From Spirochaetota bacterium (GTDB lineage: Bacteria; Spirochaetota; UBA4802; JAKQUI01), in the NCBI GenBank assembly GCA_029562645.1, contig JAKQUI010000048.1:413217-477216 (forward strand): a stretch of DNA of 64,000 bases, written 5' to 3'. The first letter of the stretch is position 1; every line of letters starts with the position of its first letter. This document shows positions 8,945-18,271 of the stretch, piece by piece. The notes beneath the pieces were generated by a model that saw only the letters and a list, made by a program, of their open reading frames with translations, made no database searches and was not told the DNA's origin. The position numbers were made by a program, and so were the translations under genes.

Positions 8945-9469
8945 TCACGTCGCCCGCCGCTCCATCACGAGGTCCAGATACGAACGCCGCTCGAAGCGCT
9001 CCAGCCCCAGCTCGGCGGCCAGGCGAAACAGCTCATCCTCGATCGCGACGCGCTCCATTCCTTTCCTCTCGAGCTCCACGAACGTCCCCGCACCGGCGAC
9101 ATCGTCGAAGCACACCTCGACATCGCCCAGCTGATACACCGAGCGCCGCTTCTCGACCCGGTCGGTCACGGAAAAGCCGAGGCGCACCAGTATCTCCTCC
9201 ATGCCGTCGGCGTCGTCGATGACGACCTCGCGCTCGTAGCGGCTCTTCGCGCGCTCGCCGATCTTCGGGCCCTTGCAGGTGAGGACGAACCGCCCGTCCA
9301 CCGCGCGGATCCGGAGCGCCTCGTCGGTCGCGCCGAAATCGCGCGCGGGGTGGTTGAAGTAGATGTCGCGCTCGACCGAATCGCGCACGAAGCGCCCGCC
9401 CCGGTCGATCACCGTCGCCCGCACCCGGGCGAGATCGTCGCAGTACGCCTTGATCTCTATCTCGAGCAT
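8945..9469 (-). CDS. CYTH-domain protein, class IV adenylate cyclase (CyaB) type
   Basis: A 174-residue CYTH triphosphate-tunnel protein. The hallmark ExExK motif is at the very N-terminus (EIEIK), followed by the alternating charged strands of the tunnel (LRIRAVDGRFVLTCKGPK, SRYEREV, FVELERKG). The layout with the RDIYF and ALRIR segments resembles class IV adenylate cyclases of the CyaB type, but CYTH proteins also include thiamine-triphosphatases and inorganic triphosphatases, so cyclase activity is inferred. It lies 7 bases downstream of the GerMN gene and is probably cotranscribed with it. Confidence 0.75.
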   Translation of the reverse strand: MLEIEIKAYCDDLARVRATVIDRGGRFVRDSVERDIYFNHPARDFGATDEALRIRAVDGRFVLTCKGPKIGERAKSRYEREVVIDDADGMEEILVRLGFSVTDRVEKRRSVYQLGDVEVCFDDVAGAGTFVELERKGMERVAIEDELFRLAAELGLERFERRSYLDLVMERRAT

Positions 9470-9476
9470 GGAGAAC

Positions 9477-10244
9477 CTACCGGTGCCGCCGAAGCGCGCC
9501 GCCCACCGAGAGGCCGTCGCCGCCGAGAAAGCGCCGCTTCTTTCCGTTTACGGTGATTTCGACCGCCTTCACGCCGTCGAATTGCGTGGCGGTGTACACG
9601 ATCTGGTCGATGCGATTGAGCAGGATACTCCCGTTCGCGTTCTCCTCGATCGCGCCGTTGACGTCGATAACGGCGGTCCCGTTGGCCACGCGCACCGAAT
9701 TGACCCGCAGGTTTTTCGGGACCGCGCTCAGGAGTCCCTGGCGCTCCTCGCGCGCGCTGGGGCCCTTGGCCAGCTCGCGGATGGCGTCGCGCACCGGTTC
9801 GCGCGTTTCAATGCTTCGCCCGACCGTCGTGAGCGTGAGCTTCTCGGTCTTCTCATTGAACGCATACAAAAACAGTTTGATGGCGCGCTTCTCCGCGACG
9901 GGCGCGCCGGGATCGGCCGTTCGACTCCCATCGTCCGAACGCGCCGTCTGCTCCTTGCCTGAATTATCGGCGGACGCCGCGGGGCGCGAATCCTTCGTCT
10001 CCGTTTTCTTTCCGCGATCGAGTTGCCCGATGATGCCCCGCTCCCCGATCTGCCGGTTGACGAGAAACAGGATCACGATGAGGAGCACCATGATGATGGC
10101 GACATAGAGGGGCGTGTATGATCGCGCCGGCGGCGCCGCCGGTTTCCCCGCGGTCTTTTTTGTCGCGGTCTTCTTCGCCGCGCCCGTCGTCTTCCGCGCC
10201 GAGGCCGTTTTTTTCTTCGGTCCGCCCGCTTGCTTCTTTGGCAT
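9477..10244 (-). CDS. Membrane-anchored GerMN-domain protein
   Basis: 255 residues. The first 40 are an unusual Lys/Ala/Thr-rich tail (KKTASARKTTGAAKK, ATKKTAGKPAAPPA) resembling histone H1-like bacterial proteins. A single transmembrane segment follows (about 48-64, VAIIMVLLIVILFLV), so the basic tail should be cytoplasmic. Outside the membrane comes a low-complexity linker (about 75-115) and a C-terminal GerMN domain (about 120-240) with AIRELAKGPSAREE, NGTAVIDVNGAI and QIVYTATQFDGVKAVEITV. GerMN domains occur in spore germination and in non-sporulating envelope proteins; no spore role is implied here. The basic tail could bind nucleic acid or anionic lipid, but that is speculative. Confidence 0.75.
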   Translation of the reverse strand: MPKKQAGGPKKKTASARKTTGAAKKTATKKTAGKPAAPPARSYTPLYVAIIMVLLIVILFLVNRQIGERGIIGQLDRGKKTETKDSRPAASADNSGKEQTARSDDGSRTADPGAPVAEKRAIKLFLYAFNEKTEKLTLTTVGRSIETREPVRDAIRELAKGPSAREERQGLLSAVPKNLRVNSVRVANGTAVIDVNGAIEENANGSILLNRIDQIVYTATQFDGVKAVEITVNGKKRRFLGGDGLSVGGALRRHR

Positions 10245-10389
10245 GATCCACCCGCCCCGTTTCGATCCCGGCGCGCAATCGCTCCGGCTTGATGTATCAT
10301 TCGGTCATGCGGACCATCGGCATAGCAGAAAATCGCCCGCATGCAAAAAAAATCTTGATGAATTCCCCGCGCTGCCCCCACATGCGGGC

Positions 10390-10758
10390 ATGGAACCGAC
10401 GCCCATTTCCCTGCAGCCCGACGCGCTCTGGACGGTCCTCGCTCGCGACGAGGGGCATTGGCGCATGGGCGTCTATCGTCCCGACGCCGCCGCGCCCGAG
10501 GACATCGACACGCTCGAGCGCCACACCTGCCCGGAGCTCTTCATCGCCGTTGGCGGGCGCGTCGGTCTTCTGCTCGCCGACGAAACGCGCGAGCGCGTCA
10601 TCGCCCTGCACGCGGGCGAGGCCTTGCTGGTCGAGGACTTCCATAACGGCTTTCGCATCGACGAGTGCGCCTACTTCGTCGTGATCGAGCGCACCTCGTT
10701 TACGACCCACTATCGCGATCGCGCGACCGGCGCCATCACCCGGACGGTCCAGGTATGA
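10390..10758 (+). CDS. Small cupin-like protein
   Basis: A 122-residue protein, probably a single cupin barrel: ERHTCPELFIAVGG reads like cupin motif 1 and LHAGEALLVEDFHNGFRI like motif 2, but the full set of metal-ligand histidines is not evident. The start at 10390 is the first sensible ATG; the frame further upstream is low-complexity and runs into the divergent GerMN gene. Its TGA overlaps the aroE ATG (ATGA), so translation is probably coupled. The link to aromatic or folate synthesis rests on position only. Confidence 0.6.
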   Translation: MEPTPISLQPDALWTVLARDEGHWRMGVYRPDAAAPEDIDTLERHTCPELFIAVGGRVGLLLADETRERVIALHAGEALLVEDFHNGFRIDECAYFVVIERTSFTTHYRDRATGAITRTVQV

Positions 10759-11615
10759 CGATCTCCGCCTCGACCGCGCTGTATGGAATTTTCGGCAATC
10801 CCGTCGGCCACTCGCTCTCGCCGGCCATGCACAATGCCGCCTTTTTAGCGCGGGGCGTCGATGCGGTCTACCTGGCCTTCCAGCCGCAGGACGCGGCGGC
10901 GGCGGTCGCGGCGATGCGCGCCATCGGCATGCGCGGCGCGAGCGTGACCATTCCGTTTAAGACCGACATGCTGCGCCTGGTCGATTCGGTCGATCCGCTG
11001 GCGCGCGACATCGGCTCCGTGAACACCCTGGCCAATCACGGCGGCGTCATCACCGGCTACAACACCGACGGCGGCGGGGCGCTCCGCGCCCTTCGCGCGG
11101 CCGGCATTACCGTCGCGGGCTCCCTCGCGCTGGTGTTGGGTAACGGCGGCTCGGCGCGTGCGATTGCGCATGCGCTTCTCGCGGAAAAGGCGCTGGTAAC
11201 CATTGCGGGGCGGTCCCTGGAGCGCGTGCGGCCCCTTGCCGACGATCTCCGCGCGACCCACGGCGGCGTCTCCACCGCGCTCATCGGCGACATCACGCCC
11301 GAGGCCGCCGCGCGCTACGCGATCATCATCAACACCACCCCGGTCGGGATGACGCCCGACACCGAGCGCATACCCATCGACGCGGAGCTCATCCGATCGC
11401 ACCATACGGTGTTCGACATCGTGTACAGCCCGCACGAGACCCGCCTCCTGCGCGCGGCGCGTGACCGGAACGCGCGGACCGTTCATGGCATCGAGATGCT
11501 CCTGCACCAGGGCGCGCTCCAGTTCGAGCTGTGGACGAGGACCCCGGCGCCGCTGGACGTCATGCGCGACGCCCTCATGGGCGCCCTCGAGTCGCGCGCG
11601 TCCGCCCCGCGATGA
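10755..11615 (+). CDS. aroE: Shikimate dehydrogenase
   Basis: NADP-dependent reduction of 3-dehydroshikimate to shikimate. The 286-residue product carries GNPVGHSLSPAMHN for shikimate binding, SVTIPFKTDM with the catalytic Lys, NTDGGG with the catalytic Asp, a GNGGSARA dinucleotide loop, and the closing Q-containing segment MLLHQGALQFELW. Nothing appears missing. It overlaps the preceding gene and folC by ATGA at both ends. A second shikimate-pathway gene, aroQ, lies 12 kb away in another operon. Confidence 0.93.
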   Translation: MTISASTALYGIFGNPVGHSLSPAMHNAAFLARGVDAVYLAFQPQDAAAAVAAMRAIGMRGASVTIPFKTDMLRLVDSVDPLARDIGSVNTLANHGGVITGYNTDGGGALRALRAAGITVAGSLALVLGNGGSARAIAHALLAEKALVTIAGRSLERVRPLADDLRATHGGVSTALIGDITPEAAARYAIIINTTPVGMTPDTERIPIDAELIRSHHTVFDIVYSPHETRLLRAARDRNARTVHGIEMLLHQGALQFELWTRTPAPLDVMRDALMGALESRASAPR

Positions 11616-12949
11616 ATCTCGAGAAACGGCTCGCCGGCCTCATCAACAACGAGGCGCGCGCGCACGGCTTCGTCGACTATTCCCCCGACCACATAGCGCG
11701 CCTGCTCGAGCTCCACGGGAACCCGCATCGTCGGCTCGCCGCGGTTCACATCGCCGGCACCAACGGAAAGGGCTCTACGGCGCACATGATCGCCCGTATC
11801 GCGCAGACCGCCGGATATAAAACCGGCCTGTACACCTCGCCCCACCTGCTTCGCATCCACGAACGCATTCGAATACAGGGACGGCCGATTCCGGATTCCG
11901 CGCTCAACCGTCTCGCGGACATGGCGTTCAATGCGCTCGCCGCACACCCGGACATCGCCGTCACCTACTTCGACGCGCTCACCTTCATCGCCTTCGCGTA
12001 TTTTGCCGAGGAGCGGGTGGACCTGGCGGTGATCGAGACGGGACTCGGCGGGCGGCTCGATTCTACGAATGTCGTCACGCCGCGTGTTTCCGTGATCACG
12101 GACATCGCGCTGGACCACACCCGGGTGCTTGGCTCGACGATACCGCAGATTGCGCGCGAGAAGGCGGGTATCATCAAGCCGGGCGTCCCGGTTGTAACCA
12201 CCAATACGGCCCCCGGTACGGTCGCGGTGCTTGCCGACGCCTGCCGGGGCCAACGTTCAGCATTGTTCCGATACGGACATGATTTCTTCGCGCGCCTATC
12301 CGGCGAAAAGGGAGAGGATCGAACGGTGATCGACATCAGCGCGGCGGTCGGTTCTTCCCCGCCGATCAATCTCCAGCGCCTGCCCTTCGACGGCCGCGCG
12401 CCGGTGCAGATGAAAAACGCAGCCGCCGCGATCGCAACCGCGCTCTGCCTTACCGCCCGCGGATTTACGATCACGCCCGCGCATATGCGCGCCGGCGTTT
12501 CCGCGCGCGTCCCCGGCCGTCTGCAGCTCCTTTCAAAATCGCCGCCGGTCCTGTTCGATCCGGCGCACAATCCGGCCGCAGTCCGCGCCGTCGCCGATGC
12601 GATCCGCGCGTCATACCCGGACCGGCGCGTTCACGCGGTCGTTTCGTTTATGCGGGACAAGGACGCGGCGGGCATGGTGCGGGCGCTCGCGCCGCTCTGC
12701 GCATCGCTGCACTACCTGAACATCGATGATGCGCGCAGCCGCACGATTACGCCCGGCGCCGCGGGCCGGGCGTGGCGGAACATGCTTGTTCCCATCGACA
12801 CCCTCGATGCGCTCGCAACGCGCCTGTCGCGCATGTGCGCGCCCACGGACCTGGTGGTCTTTACCGGGTCCTTTCGGCTGTATCGCCACGCACGCGACTT
12901 CGCGCGCCTGCGCGCGAAGGCCGCATCAGCCCCCGCGCCGTTTTTTTGA
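11612..12949 (+). CDS. folC: Folylpolyglutamate synthase / dihydrofolate synthase
   Basis: ATP-dependent ligase of the Mur ligase family that adds glutamate to (dihydro)pteroate or folates. 445 residues. Seen: the P-loop HIAGTNGKGSTAHM (about 42-55), ETGLGGRLDSTNVV, DIALDHTRVLGSTIPQIAREK with the carbamylated-Lys region, and LFDPAHNPAAV in the C-terminal domain. Whether it also makes dihydrofolate cannot be decided from sequence alone. The start overlaps the aroE stop by ATGA. The C-terminus is Ala/Pro-rich and runs directly into the next gene. Confidence 0.92.
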   Translation: MNLEKRLAGLINNEARAHGFVDYSPDHIARLLELHGNPHRRLAAVHIAGTNGKGSTAHMIARIAQTAGYKTGLYTSPHLLRIHERIRIQGRPIPDSALNRLADMAFNALAAHPDIAVTYFDALTFIAFAYFAEERVDLAVIETGLGGRLDSTNVVTPRVSVITDIALDHTRVLGSTIPQIAREKAGIIKPGVPVVTTNTAPGTVAVLADACRGQRSALFRYGHDFFARLSGEKGEDRTVIDISAAVGSSPPINLQRLPFDGRAPVQMKNAAAAIATALCLTARGFTITPAHMRAGVSARVPGRLQLLSKSPPVLFDPAHNPAAVRAVADAIRASYPDRRVHAVVSFMRDKDAAGMVRALAPLCASLHYLNIDDARSRTITPGAAGRAWRNMLVPIDTLDALATRLSRMCAPTDLVVFTGSFRLYRHARDFARLRAKAASAPAPFF

Positions 12950-12964
12950 TTGCAAAACTCGCCG

Positions 12965-13957
12965 ATGAATGCGCCAATAGCCGGCGAACGCGGCCCGTCA
13001 ATGGATGAACAACTGCAACAGCTCGTCGTTTCGATCAGCACGCTGATCAGGAAGGTCAGCGAGGGCGCCATTTCCCCCGAAGACGCACGGGACGAGTATC
13101 GTTCGCTCCGCGTGCGCCATGACGATCTGCGCGACCGCGCGGTTGACGCCCAGGGAGGCGTGATCAAAAACCTCTGCGCGCGGCACAACGGAGAGAACTT
13201 CTCGCTTTTTAGCGGCCTCTTCCGCCTAACCCCCGAACACTGCGAGCCCATCGATGCGGTCGGCGACGACCGGCTCCTGGGCAAGGTGATACAGGCGAGC
13301 GCCGAGATTCGCGCCTCGATACGCGGGGGATCGCCCGCCCGCATCGAGGCCGGACGGCTGCCCTTTCTCGCGCATCACCTGCACGTGGCGCGCGTCCATT
13401 CCGGAGCGGGCGAGGAGATTCTTTTTGCCGCCGTATCGTCATCCGAGTTTTTTTCCCGGGACCGATTCGTCCACGCCGCGGGGTTCTTCTCGGACCTGCT
13501 CGCGCCGTTTCTGCGCGCCTCACGTCCCCTCATGCTGGTGCAGTTCGAGCGCTCCCTGGAGGCGATACGCGACCACCTGGACGCGACGGTCAACGCGGCG
13601 ACCTCGGCGCGCATCAGCCTCTTCTTCCTGAAATCCGTCGATACGATCTTCTCCCACATGGGCATGGCTGCGCTGGTGGAGATCCCGAAGACGATTCACG
13701 GGATTTTGAGCGAGGTCGCCCCGGAGGACGCCGCGGTGTTTTCGCTTTCGATGAACGAGTACCTCGTCATCAGCCCGATCCGGCGGAGCGATGAGTCGAT
13801 CCCGAAGATGCGGCCGGTGGAGTTGAAGTTCCGCGGCACCATCATTCCCCATCACAGCATCCAGCTGCGGTTCGACGACGGCGACTCCGTCTACAAGCTC
13901 CTGGACGACATCTACAATTTCGAGGATTACATGCTCACCGGCGATATCACGCGGTGA
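12965..13957 (+). CDS. Protein of unknown function, last gene of the aroE-folC unit
   Basis: About 330 residues, soluble, no signal peptide or transmembrane segment. The start is uncertain: ATGs at 12965 and 13001 are both possible and neither has a strong ribosome site; 13001 would give MDEQLQQLVVSIST. Residues about 15-60 look helical (SISTLIRKVSEGAISPEDAR). The middle, with LPFLAHHLHVARVHSGAGEE, has a GAF-like feel but no match I can defend. The C-terminus (ELKFRGTIIPHHSIQLRF then YKLLDDIYNFEDYML) might fold like a PilZ-type barrel; this is also only an impression. It overlaps the convergent gene downstream by 11 bases. Confidence 0.6.
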   Translation: MNAPIAGERGPSMDEQLQQLVVSISTLIRKVSEGAISPEDARDEYRSLRVRHDDLRDRAVDAQGGVIKNLCARHNGENFSLFSGLFRLTPEHCEPIDAVGDDRLLGKVIQASAEIRASIRGGSPARIEAGRLPFLAHHLHVARVHSGAGEEILFAAVSSSEFFSRDRFVHAAGFFSDLLAPFLRASRPLMLVQFERSLEAIRDHLDATVNAATSARISLFFLKSVDTIFSHMGMAALVEIPKTIHGILSEVAPEDAAVFSLSMNEYLVISPIRRSDESIPKMRPVELKFRGTIIPHHSIQLRFDDGDSVYKLLDDIYNFEDYMLTGDITR

Positions 13958-16328
13958 GCGTCGGAGCGAGGGTTGCGTAGTAGTCCACCTCGTCGCGCGC
14001 GCTGACGACGAGCGTCCCGCCGGACACCGTTGCGATTCCGTTGCGCACGCAAAACTGCATGCCCCGCTTGAAGATCTTCCGCGGCGCGATCCCGGAGCGC
14101 TCCCCGGCGGCCGAGAGGTAGCGCGCCAGGTCGTCCTCGCCGTCGCGAACCGCGACCGAATACCCCCGGTCCCGCAGATAGCGGCAGAAGACGTAATGCG
14201 CGAACACGAACGAATCGCGCGCCCAGCTCGAGCGGATCATCTCCGCGATGAGTCCGACCGCGTTTTCGCGCGCGGCCACCTCCGAGAGCATGATGGGTCC
14301 CGAGAAATGCACCGCGATGGTATTGCCCAGGATCCGCGCGAGCGGGAGCGATCCCGACGAGCGGCTCGTGAGGAGCTCGGCTGGTTTCGCGAAATGCGAC
14401 ACCCCGACCGGAACGAGCGCGATCTCCTCGGCGTTCTTGCGGATAAAACCGACGATCCCGCGGATGAAGTGCTCGTGCAGCTCCCGGATGCTGCCGTCCT
14501 TGCTCACGGTGAGCTCCGGACAGAAGAGCACCGGCACGCCGTGGTCCACCAGCGTCAGAAAATACTGCCGGAAGGTCTCGCGATACAGCGGATTTACGAA
14601 ACGGCGAAAATCGACGATATACCCTCCGGTGAGGCGAAGGACCATCCGGCGGAAGGCGTTGGTCACCACGGCGCCGTTCACGAAAAAGCGCGGATACGGG
14701 AGCGAGTGACGCCGCAGAATCATGGTCACATAGATGAAATCGAAATAGCTCCGGGCGACGGGCAGATAGATGACGTTGGCCAGGTCCGAGACGCTTCGCA
14801 ACCGGGCGATGTCCCCCGATCCGCGGATATTGTTTCGAAACATTTTTTTGAAATAATTCCGCCGCAACAGCCGGTTCGGGATATTGCGCAAGCCAATCAC
14901 CAGATAGAACACCACCGCGGCGAGCAGGCTGAAGCGGTCGGAGAATTCGCCCAGGTATTGCTTGGCGAGCGTCTCGGCCGTCCGCGGGAGGCTCTCCTCG
15001 GTGAGGGCGCGCATGAGCCACACCTCCTGCACGGAGAAGAGCCGGCCGAGGATGTCCCGGCGCGACGCGCTGGCCCGATCGTACCGGCGAACAAAGGACG
15101 TGCGATACTCCAGGATGTAGCGACGCAGGTTTTCGTCCTCCGCGCAGCGCTCCACGACGCGGCGGGCGATAATGCTCCGGAACGTGGTCCCGCCCGTGTT
15201 CTCCAACCCCTTCTTCCGCTTGGTGACGCGCAACGCGGAGGTGCGGTACAACTCCTCGAATTTCTCGGGCTTTTTCACCGTCTCGATAAGCAGGTCCGGC
15301 GAGCGGTTGTTGATGAGAATCTCATAGAGCGAACGATAGACCGGGATGCTCACCCCCTTCTGCGCGGCAAGCTGCAGCAGCGGCTCGATCGCATACGCCC
15401 CCTCCGCGAGATAGTGCAGGCGACGACTCATCTTATCGAAGATATAGTCCGGTCGAAAGCGCATGATGATACGGTCGTAGAAGCGCATCGTGGTGCCCGA
15501 CTTCTGCAACTGCAGGGCGATATCCTTCCCGAAGCGGCGGTTGCGGCTGTGGTCGCTGAGCGCCGTGGTGATGAGGTCCCCCAGGCCCGAGATGTCGAAC
15601 ATGGTCTCGTCCTTCGCGCCGCAGGCCCGGGCGACGCGAAGGATCTCCTTAAAGGATTCGGCGATGAGCGCGCCGGCCATGTTGTCCCCGCATCGGGGGA
15701 GGTTGGCGAGCATCCCCGCCGCGACCGCCGCCGGGTTCTTGAGCGTTCCGCCCAGCTCGACCCCCAGGATGTCGTCGACCACGCGGCACTCCAGATATTC
15801 GCAGGCCATCAGCTCCCGGAAGGCCTCGCACGCTTCACGGTGGCGCCCGGCGATGTTCAGGCAGGTATGATAGCGGACGCACACCTCCTCCGCATGGCTG
15901 GGGCCATAGATGGCGACCACCCGTTCGCGAAACGCCGGCAGGGCGATCCCCAGCGCCTCGGAAATCGTATAGATGCGTCCATGAAGTTTGCAAAATCCCT
16001 TGGTGAGATAACCCAGGATCGCATCGGGGGGCACGCGCCCGGCCATGCTCTCGGCGATGGGATAGATGGCCTTCGACGGCGTCCCGAAGATGATCGCGTC
16101 GGCATCGTCGACCGCCGCGGCGATGTCGTTCGTCGCCGTGATTGACGGCGGGAGCGCGACCCCCGGCAGGTACTGCGTGTTCTCGTGCCGCTCGTTGATG
16201 GCGCGCGGAAGGTTTTTCTCGTAGGCCCACATCACGATGGGCACATCCGGATGGTTCTCCGCGATGACCTTCGCGATGGTGGTGCCCCACGATCCGGCGC
16301 CGATGATTGCGACCTTTCGGCGGCTCAT
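13947..16328 (-). CDS. GpsA glycerol-3-phosphate dehydrogenase fused to a degenerate PlsB-like acyltransferase domain
   Basis: A 793-residue two-domain protein. The N-terminal half (about 1-335) is an intact NAD(P)-dependent glycerol-3-phosphate dehydrogenase: GAGSWGTTIA nucleotide loop, YLTKGF, GPSHAEEV, GGTLKNPAAVAAGM with the catalytic Lys, and SGLGDLITTALSDHSRNRRFG. After a helical linker, residues about 420-790 align with PlsB-type glycerol-3-phosphate acyltransferases (block order NVIYLPVARSYFDF, RRMVLRLTGGYIVDFR, VLFCPELTVSKDG, ALVPVGVSHF). The HX4D catalytic His is Ala525 (GCC codon at 14756-14754), with Asp530 kept, and the EGxRSR substrate motif reads ELTVSK. So the domain is probably inactive or altered, while the fusion joins two successive steps of phospholipid synthesis. 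The start at 16328 is by homology; an ATG at 16373 is an alternative. Confidence 0.85.
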   Translation of the reverse strand: MSRRKVAIIGAGSWGTTIAKVIAENHPDVPIVMWAYEKNLPRAINERHENTQYLPGVALPPSITATNDIAAAVDDADAIIFGTPSKAIYPIAESMAGRVPPDAILGYLTKGFCKLHGRIYTISEALGIALPAFRERVVAIYGPSHAEEVCVRYHTCLNIAGRHREACEAFRELMACEYLECRVVDDILGVELGGTLKNPAAVAAGMLANLPRCGDNMAGALIAESFKEILRVARACGAKDETMFDISGLGDLITTALSDHSRNRRFGKDIALQLQKSGTTMRFYDRIIMRFRPDYIFDKMSRRLHYLAEGAYAIEPLLQLAAQKGVSIPVYRSLYEILINNRSPDLLIETVKKPEKFEELYRTSALRVTKRKKGLENTGGTTFRSIIARRVVERCAEDENLRRYILEYRTSFVRRYDRASASRRDILGRLFSVQEVWLMRALTEESLPRTAETLAKQYLGEFSDRFSLLAAVVFYLVIGLRNIPNRLLRRNYFKKMFRNNIRGSGDIARLRSVSDLANVIYLPVARSYFDFIYVTMILRRHSLPYPRFFVNGAVVTNAFRRMVLRLTGGYIVDFRRFVNPLYRETFRQYFLTLVDHGVPVLFCPELTVSKDGSIRELHEHFIRGIVGFIRKNAEEIALVPVGVSHFAKPAELLTSRSSGSLPLARILGNTIAVHFSGPIMLSEVAARENAVGLIAEMIRSSWARDSFVFAHYVFCRYLRDRGYSVAVRDGEDDLARYLSAAGERSGIAPRKIFKRGMQFCVRNGIATVSGGTLVVSARDEVDYYATLAPTLTA

Positions 16329-16486
16329 CGGCGGGACCGCAGCGGCGCGATGTGTGATTTCGTGAGTGTGCACATACCTGGAAGCCCCATCAGAACGGAC
16401 CGCGGGGATGGGGTGATGATGCCGAACCGGCGCGATAACGCAAGCACATTATCGAAAAGCGGACGCCGTCGGCGGGCGCGTCGCGC

Positions 16487-18241
16487 CTACATGTAGTCCA
16501 GGTAATCCTTGAGCTTGCGCGCGCGGGTGGGATGCCGCAGGCGCCGCAGGGCCTTGGCCTCGATCTGCCGGATGCGCTCGCGCGTGACCTTGAAGACGTA
16601 GCCCACTTCCTCCAACGTGTGGGAATAGCCGTCGTCCAGACCGAAGCGCATCCGGATCACCTTCTGCTCGCGCGCGGGCAACGTCTTGAGGACCGTGTTG
16701 ATCTGCTCGTGCAGCAGGCGGTAGGCCGCGGTGTTCGCGGGCGAATCGACGTACTTGTCCTCGATGAAATCGCCCAGGAGGGAGTCCTCCTCCTCGCCCA
16801 CCGGCGTCTCCAGCGAGATGGGCTCGCGCGCAACGTTCTTGACGCCCTTGATCTTGCTCACCGGCCAGCCGAGCCGGTCGGCCAGCTCCTCGGGGGTGGG
16901 CTCGCGGCCGAACTCCTGCTGGAACAGGCGCGTCTCGCGCATCACCTTGTTGATCTGCTCGATCATGTGCACGGGCACGCGGATGGTGCGCGCCTGGTCG
17001 GAGATGGCGCGGGTGATCGCCTGGCGGATCCACCAGGTCGCGTAGGTGGAGAACTTGTATCCCTTGCGGTACTCGAACTTGTCCACCGCCTTGATGAGGC
17101 CGATGTTTCCCTCCTGGATGAGGTCGAAGAAGTGCATGCCGCGGTTGGCGTACTTCTTCGCGATGGAGACAACCAGGCGCAGGTTCGCGTTGATGAGCTC
17201 CTTCTTCGCGATGGAGATCTTCCGCTGCCCCAGTCCGATCTGCTTGCCCCACTTGAGGATGTATTCCGTCTCCGCGCCGGCCTCCTGCTCGATCCGGCGG
17301 ATCTTGCGCTCGTTGTTGCGTATGTCCTTCACCAGGTTCAGCAGCGTGTCCTTGCCCGTTATCTTCAGGGCCGCGAGCGTCTGCTTCACCTGCTCGCCCT
17401 TCTCCACCTTGCGCCCGTAGTGTTTGAGCTCCTTGAGGCTCTTCTTGTACTTCCGCTCCACCTCGGTGAAAAAGCCCTGGGTCTCCTGGATGCGGTGCAC
17501 CATGGAGAGGATCTTCGCGGCGACCTTCTTGATCTCGCTCTCGCTGATCTCGATATCCTTGACCGCCTCGGTGATGCTGGCGCGGTGCTCCTCGATCTTC
17601 TTTTTCAGCTCGGCGCCCTTGGGCGATCCCTCCTCCAGCTTGCGGAGCTTGCTCTCCAGTTGCATGATCTTCTTGTCGTCGGAGAGGATCACCACCATGC
17701 GCTCGTAGAACTTCTTCTCGAGCTTGTGCATGTCCGCCGACGAGAAGTAGTACAGCTTGTTGATCTTGAGGATCTCGACGAGCTTCATCTTGCCGCTCTT
17801 GATCTTCGGATAGTGCTTCACGAGATCGTTCACCAGCAGGGTTGAGTTGACCACCGCGTCCTCGATGAGCAGCTCGCCCTCCTCGATCTTCTTGGCCAGG
17901 TCCACCTCCTGGTCGCCGGAGAGGAGCGACACGGTGCCGATCTCCTTCAGGTAGAGGCGGATCGGGTCGTCGATGGTGGCGCCGGCGGCGGCCTTTTTCG
18001 TTTTAGACTTGCCCTTTTTCTTTTCCTTGACGACCGGCGTTTTGCGGGTCGATTCCTCGACGATCTCGATGCCGAGCTGGTTGAGGAGGATGAAGAGATC
18101 GTCGATCTTGTCCGAGTTGAGGATCTTCTCGGGAAGCTTGTCGTTAATCTCGTCGTAGGTGAGCTCGCCGTTCGACTTTCCCAGCTCGATCAGGCCCTTC
18201 ACCTCGGGTATTTCGTTCAACACCAGCTCGCCTTTGCTCAT
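16487..18241 (-). CDS. rpoD: Principal RNA polymerase sigma factor (RpoD)
   Basis: Group 1 sigma-70, 584 residues. Region 1.1 is in the first 60 residues; a Lys-rich linker precedes region 1.2 ([19 protein letters not shown]). A long charged non-conserved region (about 130-330) is followed by region 2 ([37 protein letters not shown] and the -10 recognition helix [18 protein letters not shown]), region 3 and region 4.2 ([20 protein letters not shown]). It sits 30 bases downstream of dnaG, the classic macromolecular-synthesis arrangement, and should be transcribed from the promoter before yqeY. The helix sequences predict ordinary TTGACA/TATAAT recognition, in agreement with the promoters seen in this window. 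Confidence 0.96.
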   Translation of the reverse strand: MSKGELVLNEIPEVKGLIELGKSNGELTYDEINDKLPEKILNSDKIDDLFILLNQLGIEIVEESTRKTPVVKEKKKGKSKTKKAAAGATIDDPIRLYLKEIGTVSLLSGDQEVDLAKKIEEGELLIEDAVVNSTLLVNDLVKHYPKIKSGKMKLVEILKINKLYYFSSADMHKLEKKFYERMVVILSDDKKIMQLESKLRKLEEGSPKGAELKKKIEEHRASITEAVKDIEISESEIKKVAAKILSMVHRIQETQGFFTEVERKYKKSLKELKHYGRKVEKGEQVKQTLAALKITGKDTLLNLVKDIRNNERKIRRIEQEAGAETEYILKWGKQIGLGQRKISIAKKELINANLRLVVSIAKKYANRGMHFFDLIQEGNIGLIKAVDKFEYRKGYKFSTYATWWIRQAITRAISDQARTIRVPVHMIEQINKVMRETRLFQQEFGREPTPEELADRLGWPVSKIKGVKNVAREPISLETPVGEEEDSLLGDFIEDKYVDSPANTAAYRLLHEQINTVLKTLPAREQKVIRMRFGLDDGYSHTLEEVGYVFKVTRERIRQIEAKALRRLRHPTRARKLKDYLDYM

Positions 18242-18271
18242 AATGATGGCACCCCTCGCCTGTGATATGCC

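Noticed and set aside
16388..16417. CCCCAT...ATGGGG as a terminator after rpoD
   Set aside because: The stem is only 6 base pairs with a long loop and no U-tract.
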